DNA of 64,000 nt from Micromonospora sp. 15K316 (GTDB taxonomy: Bacteria; Actinomycetota; Actinomycetes; Mycobacteriales; Micromonosporaceae). Below, piece by piece: positions 25,155 to 32,427 of this stretch. The notes under the pieces were generated by a model that did not search any database, was not told the origin of the DNA, and was given only the letters and a program-made list of their open reading frames with translations. A program made the translations under genes and the position numbers. The DNA is taken from assembly GCF_004348525.1 (NCBI RefSeq), contig NZ_SMKG01000010.1:1-64000 (forward strand), given 5' to 3'. The first letter of the stretch is position 1; every line of letters begins with the position of its first letter.

Positions 25155-25442
25155 TCACAGCGGCGGGGCGACGTCCCGGCGCTCCTCCACCCGGCGGTAC
25201 TGCACGGGCTCCTCGACGCGGCGGTACTCGACGGGCTCCTCGACGCGGCGGACCGGCTCGTCGGCGGCGACCACGGAGCGACGGCGGCCCCAGATGAGCG
25301 TGGTCATGATGAGGCCGAGCACGCCGGCCGCCATCAGGATCCAACCAACGACGTCGAGGTCGATTCCGCCGACGCTCGCGTCGAGCGCGAAGGTGAGGAT
25401 CGCGCCGACCGCGATCAGGAAGATGCTGGTTCCGATACCCAT
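25155..25442 (-). CDS. Small DUF6458-like membrane protein
   Basis: 95 residues with two membrane helices (GIGTSIFLIAVGAILTFAL and VGWILMAAGVLGLIMTTLIW) joined by DASVGGIDLDV, the signature of the actinobacterial DUF6458 family. The C-terminal cytosolic tail holds three near-tandem copies of a (Y/V)RRVEEPV(E/Q) unit, a charged repeat that probably extends as a flexible or coiled segment. Function unknown. It starts with ATG preceded by AGGAGGG. Confidence 0.85.
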   Translation of the reverse strand: MGIGTSIFLIAVGAILTFALDASVGGIDLDVVGWILMAAGVLGLIMTTLIWGRRRSVVAADEPVRRVEEPVEYRRVEEPVQYRRVEERRDVAPPL

Positions 25443-25593
25443 GACAGCCCTCCTTCTGGCGGGATGTGGTGCGCTGTCGGGGGACTCAGTACCCCGCTGT
25501 CGAAGTGCGCAACCACGTAACGGCCGGGTGCCGCGTCGGCCGATCTTGGGATCGGGTAGAGTTCACGTCGTCGCCGGCGCTCGCCGGGGATGT

Positions 25594-25666
25594 GCGGACG
25601 TAGCGCAGCTGGTAGCGCATCACCTTGCCAAGGTGAGGGTCGCGGGTTCGAATCCCGTCGTCCGCT
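25594..25666 (+). tRNA. tRNA-Gly(GCC), second copy
   Basis: A 73-nt cloverleaf differing from the copy at 20703 only at scattered D-loop and T-loop positions (GCAGCTGG for GCAGTTGG, TTCGAAT for TTCGAGT). Anticodon GCC; acceptor GCGGACG/CGTCCGC. TAGAGTTC at 25557 is the likely -10 element. Confidence 0.97.
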
Positions 25667-25720
25667 CGCAGATCCGCCTGACGGAAGCCGGAGTTCTTCC
25701 GGGCTCCGGGCGATCACCAC

Positions 25721-25795
25721 GGGCGATTGGCGCAGTGGGAGCGCGCTTCCTTGACACGGAAGAGGTCACTGGTTCAAACCCAGTATCGCCCACCA
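25721..25795 (+). tRNA. tRNA-Val(GAC), second copy
   Basis: A 75-nt cloverleaf with an encoded CCA and anticodon GAC, apparently identical to 20898-20972. It follows tRNA-Gly by 54 bp; tRNA-Cys, present in the first cluster, is missing here. Confidence 0.97.
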
Positions 25796-25812
25796 GCACC
25801 CGCGGCAGCTCC

Positions 25813-25845
25813 ACGGCTCGTCACCGAAGACCGGTGACGAGCCGT
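25813..25845 (+). terminator. Terminator of the second tRNA cluster
   Basis: A 14-bp perfect stem (ACGGCTCGTCACCG / CGGTGACGAGCCGT) with a 5-nt loop, 17 bp after tRNA-Val. It shares the GCTCGTCACC core with the hairpin at 20990, consistent with duplication of the whole transcription unit. Confidence 0.82.
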
Positions 25846-25881
25846 AGTGCGTTCGGGGCTCTGCGGGTGGCCTCTGCGTGG

Positions 25882-25917
25882 TGGTGGTCCTCCCCACGTT
25901 CGCGGGGAGGACCACCA
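25882..25917 (-). terminator. Terminator after the secreted NIKPG protein
   Basis: A 14-bp perfect inverted repeat (25882-25895 with 25904-25917) and an 8-nt loop, 12 bp beyond the stop of the minus-strand gene. Its inner part resembles a type I-E CRISPR repeat, but only one copy exists. Confidence 0.75.
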
Positions 25918-25929
25918 GCGGGTCCGACG

Positions 25930-27255
25930 TCAGGGGACGATGCGGACCGGTCCGCAACCGAAGAAGGTGAAGGTGCCGGTCGAGTCGGCGAATTCGCCGA
26001 TCAGGCAGCCTTCGGTGTCTCCGGGTGTGAAGCCGCCGTCGGCGGCCCGGAAGTGCAGGACGGCGTCGAGGTCGGCGTCCCGGGTCCGCTCGTCGAGCTC
26101 GTAGCTGCGCTCGTCGTGCCGCCGGTTGTGCGTCTCCGCGGCGCCTCCGCCGCCGAGCACCACCGCGCGGTTCCCGAAGCGGGCCGTCGTGGCGACGACG
26201 GTCCGGGCGTCGAAGGCGAGCGGGTTGCCGTACTCGCCGGCCGCCGTCGTGAGCACCGCCAGGGGCGCGTTGTTCCCGCCGGCGCCCAGGTTGATGCTGT
26301 TCGGGTCGCCACCGGGTTTGATGTTGACGGTGACCGGCACCGCGCAGTCGATGGTGTGGGTCGTGGACCTGGTGTTGTTGGCGGCCACCAGGTCGACGTC
26401 GGCCGCGTGGACGGTCGCCACCGTCGAGGTGAAGGTGACGGTGTGCTTGCCCGGGGTGTCGCACCGCACGGTCCACTGGTCGGGTTCGGTGACGTCGGTG
26501 TTCACCGCGACGCCGGGCAGCGTCGCCGTCTGGGAGGCCGGTGTCACCGTCACGCCCGGGCCGACCGCGGCGGTCGTCGTGAGCGCGGCGTCCGCCGGGC
26601 CGTCGGGGCCGTTGTTGGTCACGACGGTCTCGACGGTGATCGTGGCGTCCGCGCCGACCAGGCCGATCGGCGGCGCGGCGGTCACGGTGACCGCCTCGAC
26701 CGCGAGGTCGGCCCGGAGGCAGTCCTCGTCGTCGGGGTTGGCCAGGCAGAAGTCGTGGATCGCGTCGGTGAGGTCGGCCCGGACGATCTCGTCGGCGGCG
26801 GCGATGTCGGTGACGACGACGGTGGTCGCGTCCCGGTCGAACGGGGCGATCCACCGTCCCGACGCCTGCGGGTTGAGTCGACGGGTCTCGCCGCCGCCGG
26901 TCTCCTCGCCGAGCTCCCACATCGGGTGCCAGTCGTTGAAGGTGCCGATCAGGCCGGTCTCGCCCAGCACGTCCACCTTGGCCAGCGGTGGCGCCCCCAG
27001 GTGCGACGGGGCGCGCTCGTCGACCACCTGGATGCCGGTGACGGTGGCGTGGGCGCGACCGTTGAAGGAGACCCGTACGACTATCGACTTGGCCTCGTCC
27101 GCCGCGGCGTCGGCGGCGAAGTCGGGGATCGGTTGGATCGTCGGGTCGTTCGCGGGGTCCGAGAGGGCCGGGGCGCCGACCCAGAGCGCCCCGCCGACGG
27201 CGACCGGCAGCAGCCACCAGGCCAGCCGGCGGCGCGAGTTGGTTGTTCCGCGCAT
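25930..27255 (-). CDS. Secreted protein with a CARDB-like and a NIKPG domain
   Basis: About 441 residues. An Arg-rich signal peptide (LAWWLLPVAVGGALWVGAPAL) is followed by an unknown beta-rich region (about 40-170). Next comes a CARDB/DUF11-like Ig domain (about 180-295, VTNNGPDGPADAAL and ANNTRSTTHTIDC) and a C-terminal domain opening VTVNIKPGGDPNSINLG (about 300-441). The NIKPG...NSIN motif recurs in exported bacterial proteins of unknown function. Six or so cysteines suggest disulfides. The ATG at 27255 is preceded by GAGGGG and AGGA; another ATG at 27264 abuts the previous gene. It is 13 bp downstream of the M64-like gene, so probably co-transcribed and co-secreted. Confidence 0.72.
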   Translation of the reverse strand: MRGTTNSRRRLAWWLLPVAVGGALWVGAPALSDPANDPTIQPIPDFAADAAADEAKSIVVRVSFNGRAHATVTGIQVVDERAPSHLGAPPLAKVDVLGETGLIGTFNDWHPMWELGEETGGGETRRLNPQASGRWIAPFDRDATTVVVTDIAAADEIVRADLTDAIHDFCLANPDDEDCLRADLAVEAVTVTAAPPIGLVGADATITVETVVTNNGPDGPADAALTTTAAVGPGVTVTPASQTATLPGVAVNTDVTEPDQWTVRCDTPGKHTVTFTSTVATVHAADVDLVAANNTRSTTHTIDCAVPVTVNIKPGGDPNSINLGAGGNNAPLAVLTTAAGEYGNPLAFDARTVVATTARFGNRAVVLGGGGAAETHNRRHDERSYELDERTRDADLDAVLHFRAADGGFTPGDTEGCLIGEFADSTGTFTFFGCGPVRIVP

Positions 27256-27268
27256 CGTCCTCATCCCC

Positions 27269-28837
27269 TCAGCACTTCGCGCCGCGGCACTCGGCGAAGT
27301 ACCACTCGATGCGTCTGGTGTCCGCCGCCTGCGCGGTGGTGTTGTCGACCATCAGGTCGTTGGTGGCCGGGTCGGAGACCGACCAGTCGAAGTCGTCCCA
27401 GTTCTCGATCTCCTCCTCGAACTCGCGGCAGTCGGAGGCGGTCCGGCCGAGGTCCGGCGCGTCCTCGGCGCAGTCCTCCGGCTCCTCGTAGACGTTGGGG
27501 TAGACGTCCTGCTGGTAGTAGCCGCCGTCGCAGCAGTACTCGTCGGCGAGCCCGAACGGGCGGTGCCCGGATTCGTGGCGGATGGTGCTGAAGCTGGTGT
27601 TCTCGCCCGAGAAGACGTTCGAGCCGCCCATGGCGCAGTCGCGGAACGAGTCGACGTGCACCACCATCACGCTGTCGGCCCAGCCCGAGTCGGGCACCTC
27701 GTGGTCGCAGCCGTCCTCGGCCGGATCCGCCTGGCCGGTGCCGACCTGGAGCCAGAAGTTCATCGCGTCCTGGTGCACGAGGAACGGGTCGTAGCTGTAG
27801 AACGAGTTGTAGATGATCTGCTGCACGTCCGACTGGAACTGCGGGTCGGCGGCGCCGCTGTAGTCGTCGGAGTCGCCGACGAACACCCAGTCCACCCGGC
27901 TGTAGGTGCTGCCGGTGTAGAGCACCTGGACCTCGTCGCCGGCGCCGGCGGTCGCCGCCACCGACCGCCACCCGGTGAAGATGGGGACGCTGTCGTCGAT
28001 GCCGCGACAGCCGTAGCTGAAGCTGCCCCCGCCGGTGATGGTGTGGTTGTACGTGAGGGTGAGCGAGTTCGTCACGCTCGTCTCGGGAGCGGTGCGGTCG
28101 TTGACCCAGATCTCCAGGGTGTCGGCCCGGGTCGGGTTGAGTGAGCCGTCGAGGAACTCGGCGGTGATGGTGACGGTGTCGCCGACCTGCGGGAAGAGCG
28201 GTGTGTGCAGGCATCGGATCCGGATGCCCGGGGCGGCCGGGGGTTCGGTCACCTCGACCCGTAGCCGGACGGAGGCCGACTCGTCCGGCGTGCCGGTGCT
28301 GGTGAACACGCCGCAGCCGCCGTTCAGGTCGCCGGTCACGGTGCAGGCGTTCAGGTCGACCGTGAAGCTGAGCGACTGGTCGGTGTCGTCGTCGTTGTCC
28401 GAGGGGTCGTCCGGGTCGTCGCCGTCGGGATCGAGGTCGGCGAGGTCGTCGTCGAACCGGAGGAACCCGTCCTCGTCGCGGATCTCCAGGTAGATGGGGA
28501 CGGTGCCGCTGGAGAGGGCGACCTGCTTGGAGAACTCCCAGTTCGGTTCGATCGTGTAGGTGTCCTCGAAGGGGTCGGTGGCCGGCGTGTCCTCGTTGTT
28601 GAACGACTCGCCGGCGATCTCGACGTAGCTGTAGAAGTCGGGGTCCTCGCCGAAGTCGTGGCCTTCGACGCGCTCGACGGTCACCCGGACCGTCATGTTG
28701 AGATCGGCCGCCGCCGCCGGGCTGCTCAGCACCAGGACGGGCAGTAACGCGCTGACGAGAACCGGGACGATCGGTATCGCCCCCAGACGTCGTCGCCAGC
28801 CCGGAACGGGCGCGGCGGTGTGCACCACTGTGGTCAT
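27269..28837 (-). CDS. Secreted putative zinc peptidase, M64-like
   Basis: About 522 residues. After a signal peptide (residues about 20-48, ending SSPAAAA) comes a beta-rich N-terminal half, with PLAT/C2-like acidic patches rich in DDDPDDPSDNDDD that may bind calcium. The C-terminal half contains HESGHRPFGLADEY (H421, E422, H425). This matches the HExGHxxxGLADEY pattern of M64 IgA-peptidase-like enzymes, and DSVMVVHVDSF and NVFSGENTSFS precede it. A cluster of cysteines (CC at 435-436 and others) probably forms disulfides. The ATG at 28837 has GAGG six bases upstream; the upstream extension to 28918 is unlikely. Peptidase activity is inferred from the motif only. Confidence 0.72.
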   Translation of the reverse strand: MTTVVHTAAPVPGWRRRLGAIPIVPVLVSALLPVLVLSSPAAAADLNMTVRVTVERVEGHDFGEDPDFYSYVEIAGESFNNEDTPATDPFEDTYTIEPNWEFSKQVALSSGTVPIYLEIRDEDGFLRFDDDLADLDPDGDDPDDPSDNDDDTDQSLSFTVDLNACTVTGDLNGGCGVFTSTGTPDESASVRLRVEVTEPPAAPGIRIRCLHTPLFPQVGDTVTITAEFLDGSLNPTRADTLEIWVNDRTAPETSVTNSLTLTYNHTITGGGSFSYGCRGIDDSVPIFTGWRSVAATAGAGDEVQVLYTGSTYSRVDWVFVGDSDDYSGAADPQFQSDVQQIIYNSFYSYDPFLVHQDAMNFWLQVGTGQADPAEDGCDHEVPDSGWADSVMVVHVDSFRDCAMGGSNVFSGENTSFSTIRHESGHRPFGLADEYCCDGGYYQQDVYPNVYEEPEDCAEDAPDLGRTASDCREFEEEIENWDDFDWSVSDPATNDLMVDNTTAQAADTRRIEWYFAECRGAKC

Positions 28838-29246
28838 ACGGACCTCATTCGAGCAGGTGGCCCGGATCCCGGGATCGGGCTGCCGACGGGGAAAATGCCT
28901 GGTGGGACGGGCAGGCACGTCGGAGCGTATGCGTCCGGTGACCGGAGCTTCGCGTACAGTCAGCTACTCGATAGGCGCACCGGCGGGGGTCCGGACGGGC
29001 GGTGGAGGGGCCGTCGACGTCCGCCGTGGACGGCGGGCCGGTCGGGTCGGCCGGAGGTGGCTGAACGGTCCCTCGACGTGCCTCGTGGTCCGCGAAATGA
29101 CATGGAAAGTACCCGTGACGTTACGAGACTGTTTCCAAGGTAACGGCTGGATTACGGTCGCTTTCGCATGATCGTCCGTCGCTCCTACGTTTCGGCCACC
29201 GTCACCATTCGCGTGACGGGCGGCACACGACGCGGAGGACAACGAC
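28838..29246. other. Divergent promoter region of the secreted protease genes
   Basis: 409 bp between two divergent secretory genes. It is locally AT-richer around 29090-29170. A small hairpin, CCGTCAC/GTGACGG (29199-29205 with 29213-29219), lies just upstream of the subtilase ribosome site. No ORF with good bias is seen, and no promoter pair can be assigned confidently. Confidence 0.45.
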
Positions 29247-32200
29247 GTGCCAGAACCGAACGTGCAACGGTCCGGACGTACCCGGCGTGGGGTCGGCATG
29301 CTTGCCGCCGCGACACTGGTCGCGGCCGGCCTCACGACCCTGACCGGGGGCGCCGCCACCGCCGCCGGGTCGACCGGTGGCGAACCGACCGCCCGGTACC
29401 TCGTCCAGCTCGACGGCGAGCCGCTGGCGACCTACACCGGCGGCGTGGCCGGGATCGCGGCGACCAAGCCGGCCCGGGGCGGCAAGCTGAACCGGGACTC
29501 CGGCAGCGCCACGGCCTACCGGGAGCACCTGCGCCGCCAGCGCACCGACGTGCTGAAGGGCGTGGGCGTCACCGGCCAGCCCCGGGTGACGATGGAGACG
29601 GCGTTCAACGGCTTCGTGGCGGAGTTGACCGGGCCGCAGGCCGCCCGGCTGCGCGCCAGCCGAGGTGTGCGGGCGGTGTACGCGGACCGCAAGGTGCACG
29701 CGCTCACCTCCCACACCCCTGACTACCTGGGCCTGACCGGCCGCTACGGGGTGTGGCGGGAGCAGTTCGGCGGCACCGACCACGCCGGCGAAGGCATGAT
29801 CATCGGGGTCATCGACAGCGGCTTCTGGCCGGAGAGCGCGAGCTTCGCGCCGCTGCCCAGCCCCCGTCCCGACCAGGCGGTCATCGACGGCAAGTGGAAG
29901 GGCGCCTGCGACGTCGGCATCGAGGCGCCGGTCACCTGCAACAACAAGGTGATCGGGGCGCGCTGGTACAACGACAGCGGGATCGCCGACGCGTTCCCCG
30001 ACGACTTCCTCTCGCCCCGCGACCGCAACGGCCACGGCACCCACACGGCGAGCACCGCCGCCGGCGACACCGGAGTCCGGGCGACCTCCGGCGGCCGTGA
30101 CCTCGGCACGATCTCCGGCATGGCGCCGGCCGCCCGGCTCGCCGTCTACAAGGCGCTCTACGACGACGGCGCCGGCTCGGCGGTGGGCAGCGAGATCGAC
30201 ATCGTGCACGCCATCGACGACGCGGTCGCCGACGGCGTCGACGTGATCAACTACTCGGTCGGTGACGACAACGAGACCCTCAACGCGATCGACGCGGCGT
30301 TCTTCAACGCCGCCGTGGCCGGGGTGTTCGTGTCGGCGGCCGCCGGCAACGCCGGCCCGACGCCGAGCACCGTCGACAACTCCAGCCCGTGGGTGACCAC
30401 GGTGGCCGCGACCGCCACCGACCGGCAGTACACCCGCAAGCTCACCCTCGGCAACGGCACCACCGTCGAGGGCGTGGGCATGGGTGAGACCGGCGTCGGA
30501 CCGGCGCCGCTGGTCACCGCGCGGGACAGCGCGATCGACCCGAACAACACCTACGCGGCCGAGCTCTGCGCCGACGACGTGCTGGACCCGGCCAAGGTCA
30601 AGGGCAAGATCGTGATGTGTCTGCGCGGCGAGATCCCGCGCACCGACAAGAGCATCGCCGTCGCGCGGGCCGGCGGAGTCGGCATGGTGATGTACAACGA
30701 CACGTTGAACTCGCTCAACGCCGACGTGCACGCCGTGCCGTCCGTGCACATCGACGAGGTCGACGCGACGGCGGTCCTCGCGTACGTCGCCGGCGGCAAC
30801 GCCACGGCGACCATCTCGCCGAGCACCCTGGAGACCGTCGAGGCCCCCTCCGTCGCCGCCTTCTCCGCGGCGGGTCCGTCGAAGTTGAGCGCCGGTGACC
30901 TGCTGAAGCCGGACATCAGCGCCCCGGGGGTGGACGTCCTCGCGGCGTTCTCGCCGTCGGCCGGCGGCAACGACTTCGCCCTCGAGTCCGGTACGTCGAT
31001 GGCGGCGCCGCACATCGCCGGCATCGCCGCGCTGGTCCTGGCCAAGCACCCGGACTGGTCGCCGTCGGCGGTCCGCTCGGCGTTGATGACCAGCGCCGTC
31101 GACCGTACCGACAAGGGCAACCCGATCAAGATCGGCAGCTACGACGCGACCCCGCTGAACTACGGGGCCGGTGAGGTGCAGCCCGGCGGGGCGTTCGACC
31201 CGGGCCTGGTCTACGACTCCACCGCGCAGGACTGGCTGCGCTACCTGTGCGGGCTGGACAAGGACCGGGCGAGTGAGACCGGCGCGAACGTGGAGGACTG
31301 CGACACGATCGGCGCGATCGACACCACCCAGCTGAACTACCCGTCGATCGCCCTGGGCCGGATGGTCGGCACGCAGAAGGTCACCCGTACCGTCACCAAC
31401 GTCAGCGACCGGACCAGCACGTACGCCGCGTCGGTCGAGGCGCCGTCGGGCTACAAGGTGAAGGTCACCCCGGCCAAGCTGACGATCCGCCCCGGCAAGA
31501 CGGCCCGCTTCACGGTCGAGGTCACCAACACCGGCGGCGCGTTCGACACCTGGGCCGACGGTGCGCTGACCTGGCGCGACCAGTACCGGCACGACGTGCG
31601 GATCCCGCTGGTCGTGCACAACAGCGGGCTGATCGCGCCCGACTCGATCACCGGCTCCGGCACCTCGGGCAGCGTCAAGATCGCCACCGAGGTCGGCTAC
31701 AAGGGCAGGCTGATCTCGCAGCTCACCGGCCTGACCGCGGGCACCGCCGACGCGGTCAGGCTGCGCGGCGAGGGAGCGTCGTGGGACTGGTCCTCGCTGG
31801 ACAACCTGCCGACCCCGCTGCCCGCGTCGATGTACCGCAGCACCGTGCACGTGCCGGCCGGCACCCGCGACCCGCACGTGCTGGTGACCTCGCAGCTGCC
31901 CGCCTGCTCGGCCATCGACTGGGAGGACGAGGAGGGGGTGATGGCGTGCACCGAGTACAGCGTCTACGTCTACGACACCGCCGGTAAGTTCGTCACCGCC
32001 ACGGTCAGCGGCCGCCGCGGCGCCAAGGTGGACCTGCCGGCGGCCGGGGACTACGTCCTCGTCGTCGAGCAGGAGTTCGTCGAGAACCTGCCCGCGGATC
32101 AGGACGGCGTCGGATACACCGTCACCACCTACCTGCCGGGCGCGCCGGGCAGCTCCACCGGCAAGCTCACCATCGACCCGAAGCAGCGCTCGGTCCAGCC

Positions 32201-32327
32201 GGGCGCCGACGTGAACCTGACGCTGCGCTGGTCCGGCCTGAAGCCGGGCGTCCGCTACGTCGGGCAACTCGAGTTCCGCAACGGTGACGGTCCACTGAAG
32301 ACCGTGCCGATCACCGTCCAGTCCTGA
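29247..32327 (+). CDS. Secreted subtilisin-family (S8) serine peptidase
   Basis: 1026 residues. It has a signal peptide (about 15-41), an I9 inhibitor propeptide (about 48-155, ending in RAVYADRKVHAL) and an S8 catalytic domain with D190 in GVIDSGFWPE, H263 in NGHGTHTAST and S584 in SGTSMAAPHIAG. A PA domain is inserted between His and Ser (about 400-530, AVARAGGVGMVMYND). A C-terminal Fn3-like domain follows (TVTNVSDRTSTYAASVEAP), then about 250 further residues of beta structure. The layout is that of plant-type subtilases, which is also common in actinobacterial exoenzymes. The GTG is preceded by GGAGGAC. It ends on a nested hairpin terminator. Likely a nutritional extracellular protease. 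Confidence 0.93.
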   Translation: MPEPNVQRSGRTRRGVGMLAAATLVAAGLTTLTGGAATAAGSTGGEPTARYLVQLDGEPLATYTGGVAGIAATKPARGGKLNRDSGSATAYREHLRRQRTDVLKGVGVTGQPRVTMETAFNGFVAELTGPQAARLRASRGVRAVYADRKVHALTSHTPDYLGLTGRYGVWREQFGGTDHAGEGMIIGVIDSGFWPESASFAPLPSPRPDQAVIDGKWKGACDVGIEAPVTCNNKVIGARWYNDSGIADAFPDDFLSPRDRNGHGTHTASTAAGDTGVRATSGGRDLGTISGMAPAARLAVYKALYDDGAGSAVGSEIDIVHAIDDAVADGVDVINYSVGDDNETLNAIDAAFFNAAVAGVFVSAAAGNAGPTPSTVDNSSPWVTTVAATATDRQYTRKLTLGNGTTVEGVGMGETGVGPAPLVTARDSAIDPNNTYAAELCADDVLDPAKVKGKIVMCLRGEIPRTDKSIAVARAGGVGMVMYNDTLNSLNADVHAVPSVHIDEVDATAVLAYVAGGNATATISPSTLETVEAPSVAAFSAAGPSKLSAGDLLKPDISAPGVDVLAAFSPSAGGNDFALESGTSMAAPHIAGIAALVLAKHPDWSPSAVRSALMTSAVDRTDKGNPIKIGSYDATPLNYGAGEVQPGGAFDPGLVYDSTAQDWLRYLCGLDKDRASETGANVEDCDTIGAIDTTQLNYPSIALGRMVGTQKVTRTVTNVSDRTSTYAASVEAPSGYKVKVTPAKLTIRPGKTARFTVEVTNTGGAFDTWADGALTWRDQYRHDVRIPLVVHNSGLIAPDSITGSGTSGSVKIATEVGYKGRLISQLTGLTAGTADAVRLRGEGASWDWSSLDNLPTPLPASMYRSTVHVPAGTRDPHVLVTSQLPACSAIDWEDEEGVMACTEYSVYVYDTAGKFVTATVSGRRGAKVDLPAAGDYVLVVEQEFVENLPADQDGVGYTVTTYLPGAPGSSTGKLTIDPKQRSVQPGADVNLTLRWSGLKPGVRYVGQLEFRNGDGPLKTVPITVQS

Positions 32328-32339
32328 ATCCACCCCCGG

Positions 32340-32389
32340 GGCCCGGCGGGCCGGCTACGTGACCCAGGTCACCACCGGCCCGCCGGGCC
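32340..32389 (+). terminator. Nested hairpin terminator of the subtilase gene
   Basis: A 15-bp perfect outer stem (32340-32354 with 32375-32389). The 20-nt loop contains its own 6-bp stem, GTGACC/GGTCAC. It starts 12 bp past the subtilase stop. Confidence 0.8.
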
Positions 32390-32427
32390 GCCCTCGTTCG
32401 GGGCCGAGGTGATGTGCTCGCCACACG

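Noticed and set aside
20703-25795. tRNA genes as attachment sites of an integrated element
   Set aside because: The duplicated tRNA-Gly and tRNA-Val could be att repeats, but no integrase, recombinase or phage gene lies between them, and full promoters and terminators are duplicated as well.
25882-25917. CRISPR-repeat-like sequence (CCTCCCCACGTTCGCGGGGAGG core)
   Set aside because: It resembles type I-E repeats of actinobacteria, but there is a single copy, no spacers and no cas genes; its position after a stop codon fits a terminator.
29202-32333. Long antisense open frame opposite the subtilase gene (1043 codons)
   Set aside because: Artifact of high GC and strong codon bias; its translation is Arg/Gly/Val-rich with no domain, while the plus strand has an intact catalytic triad.
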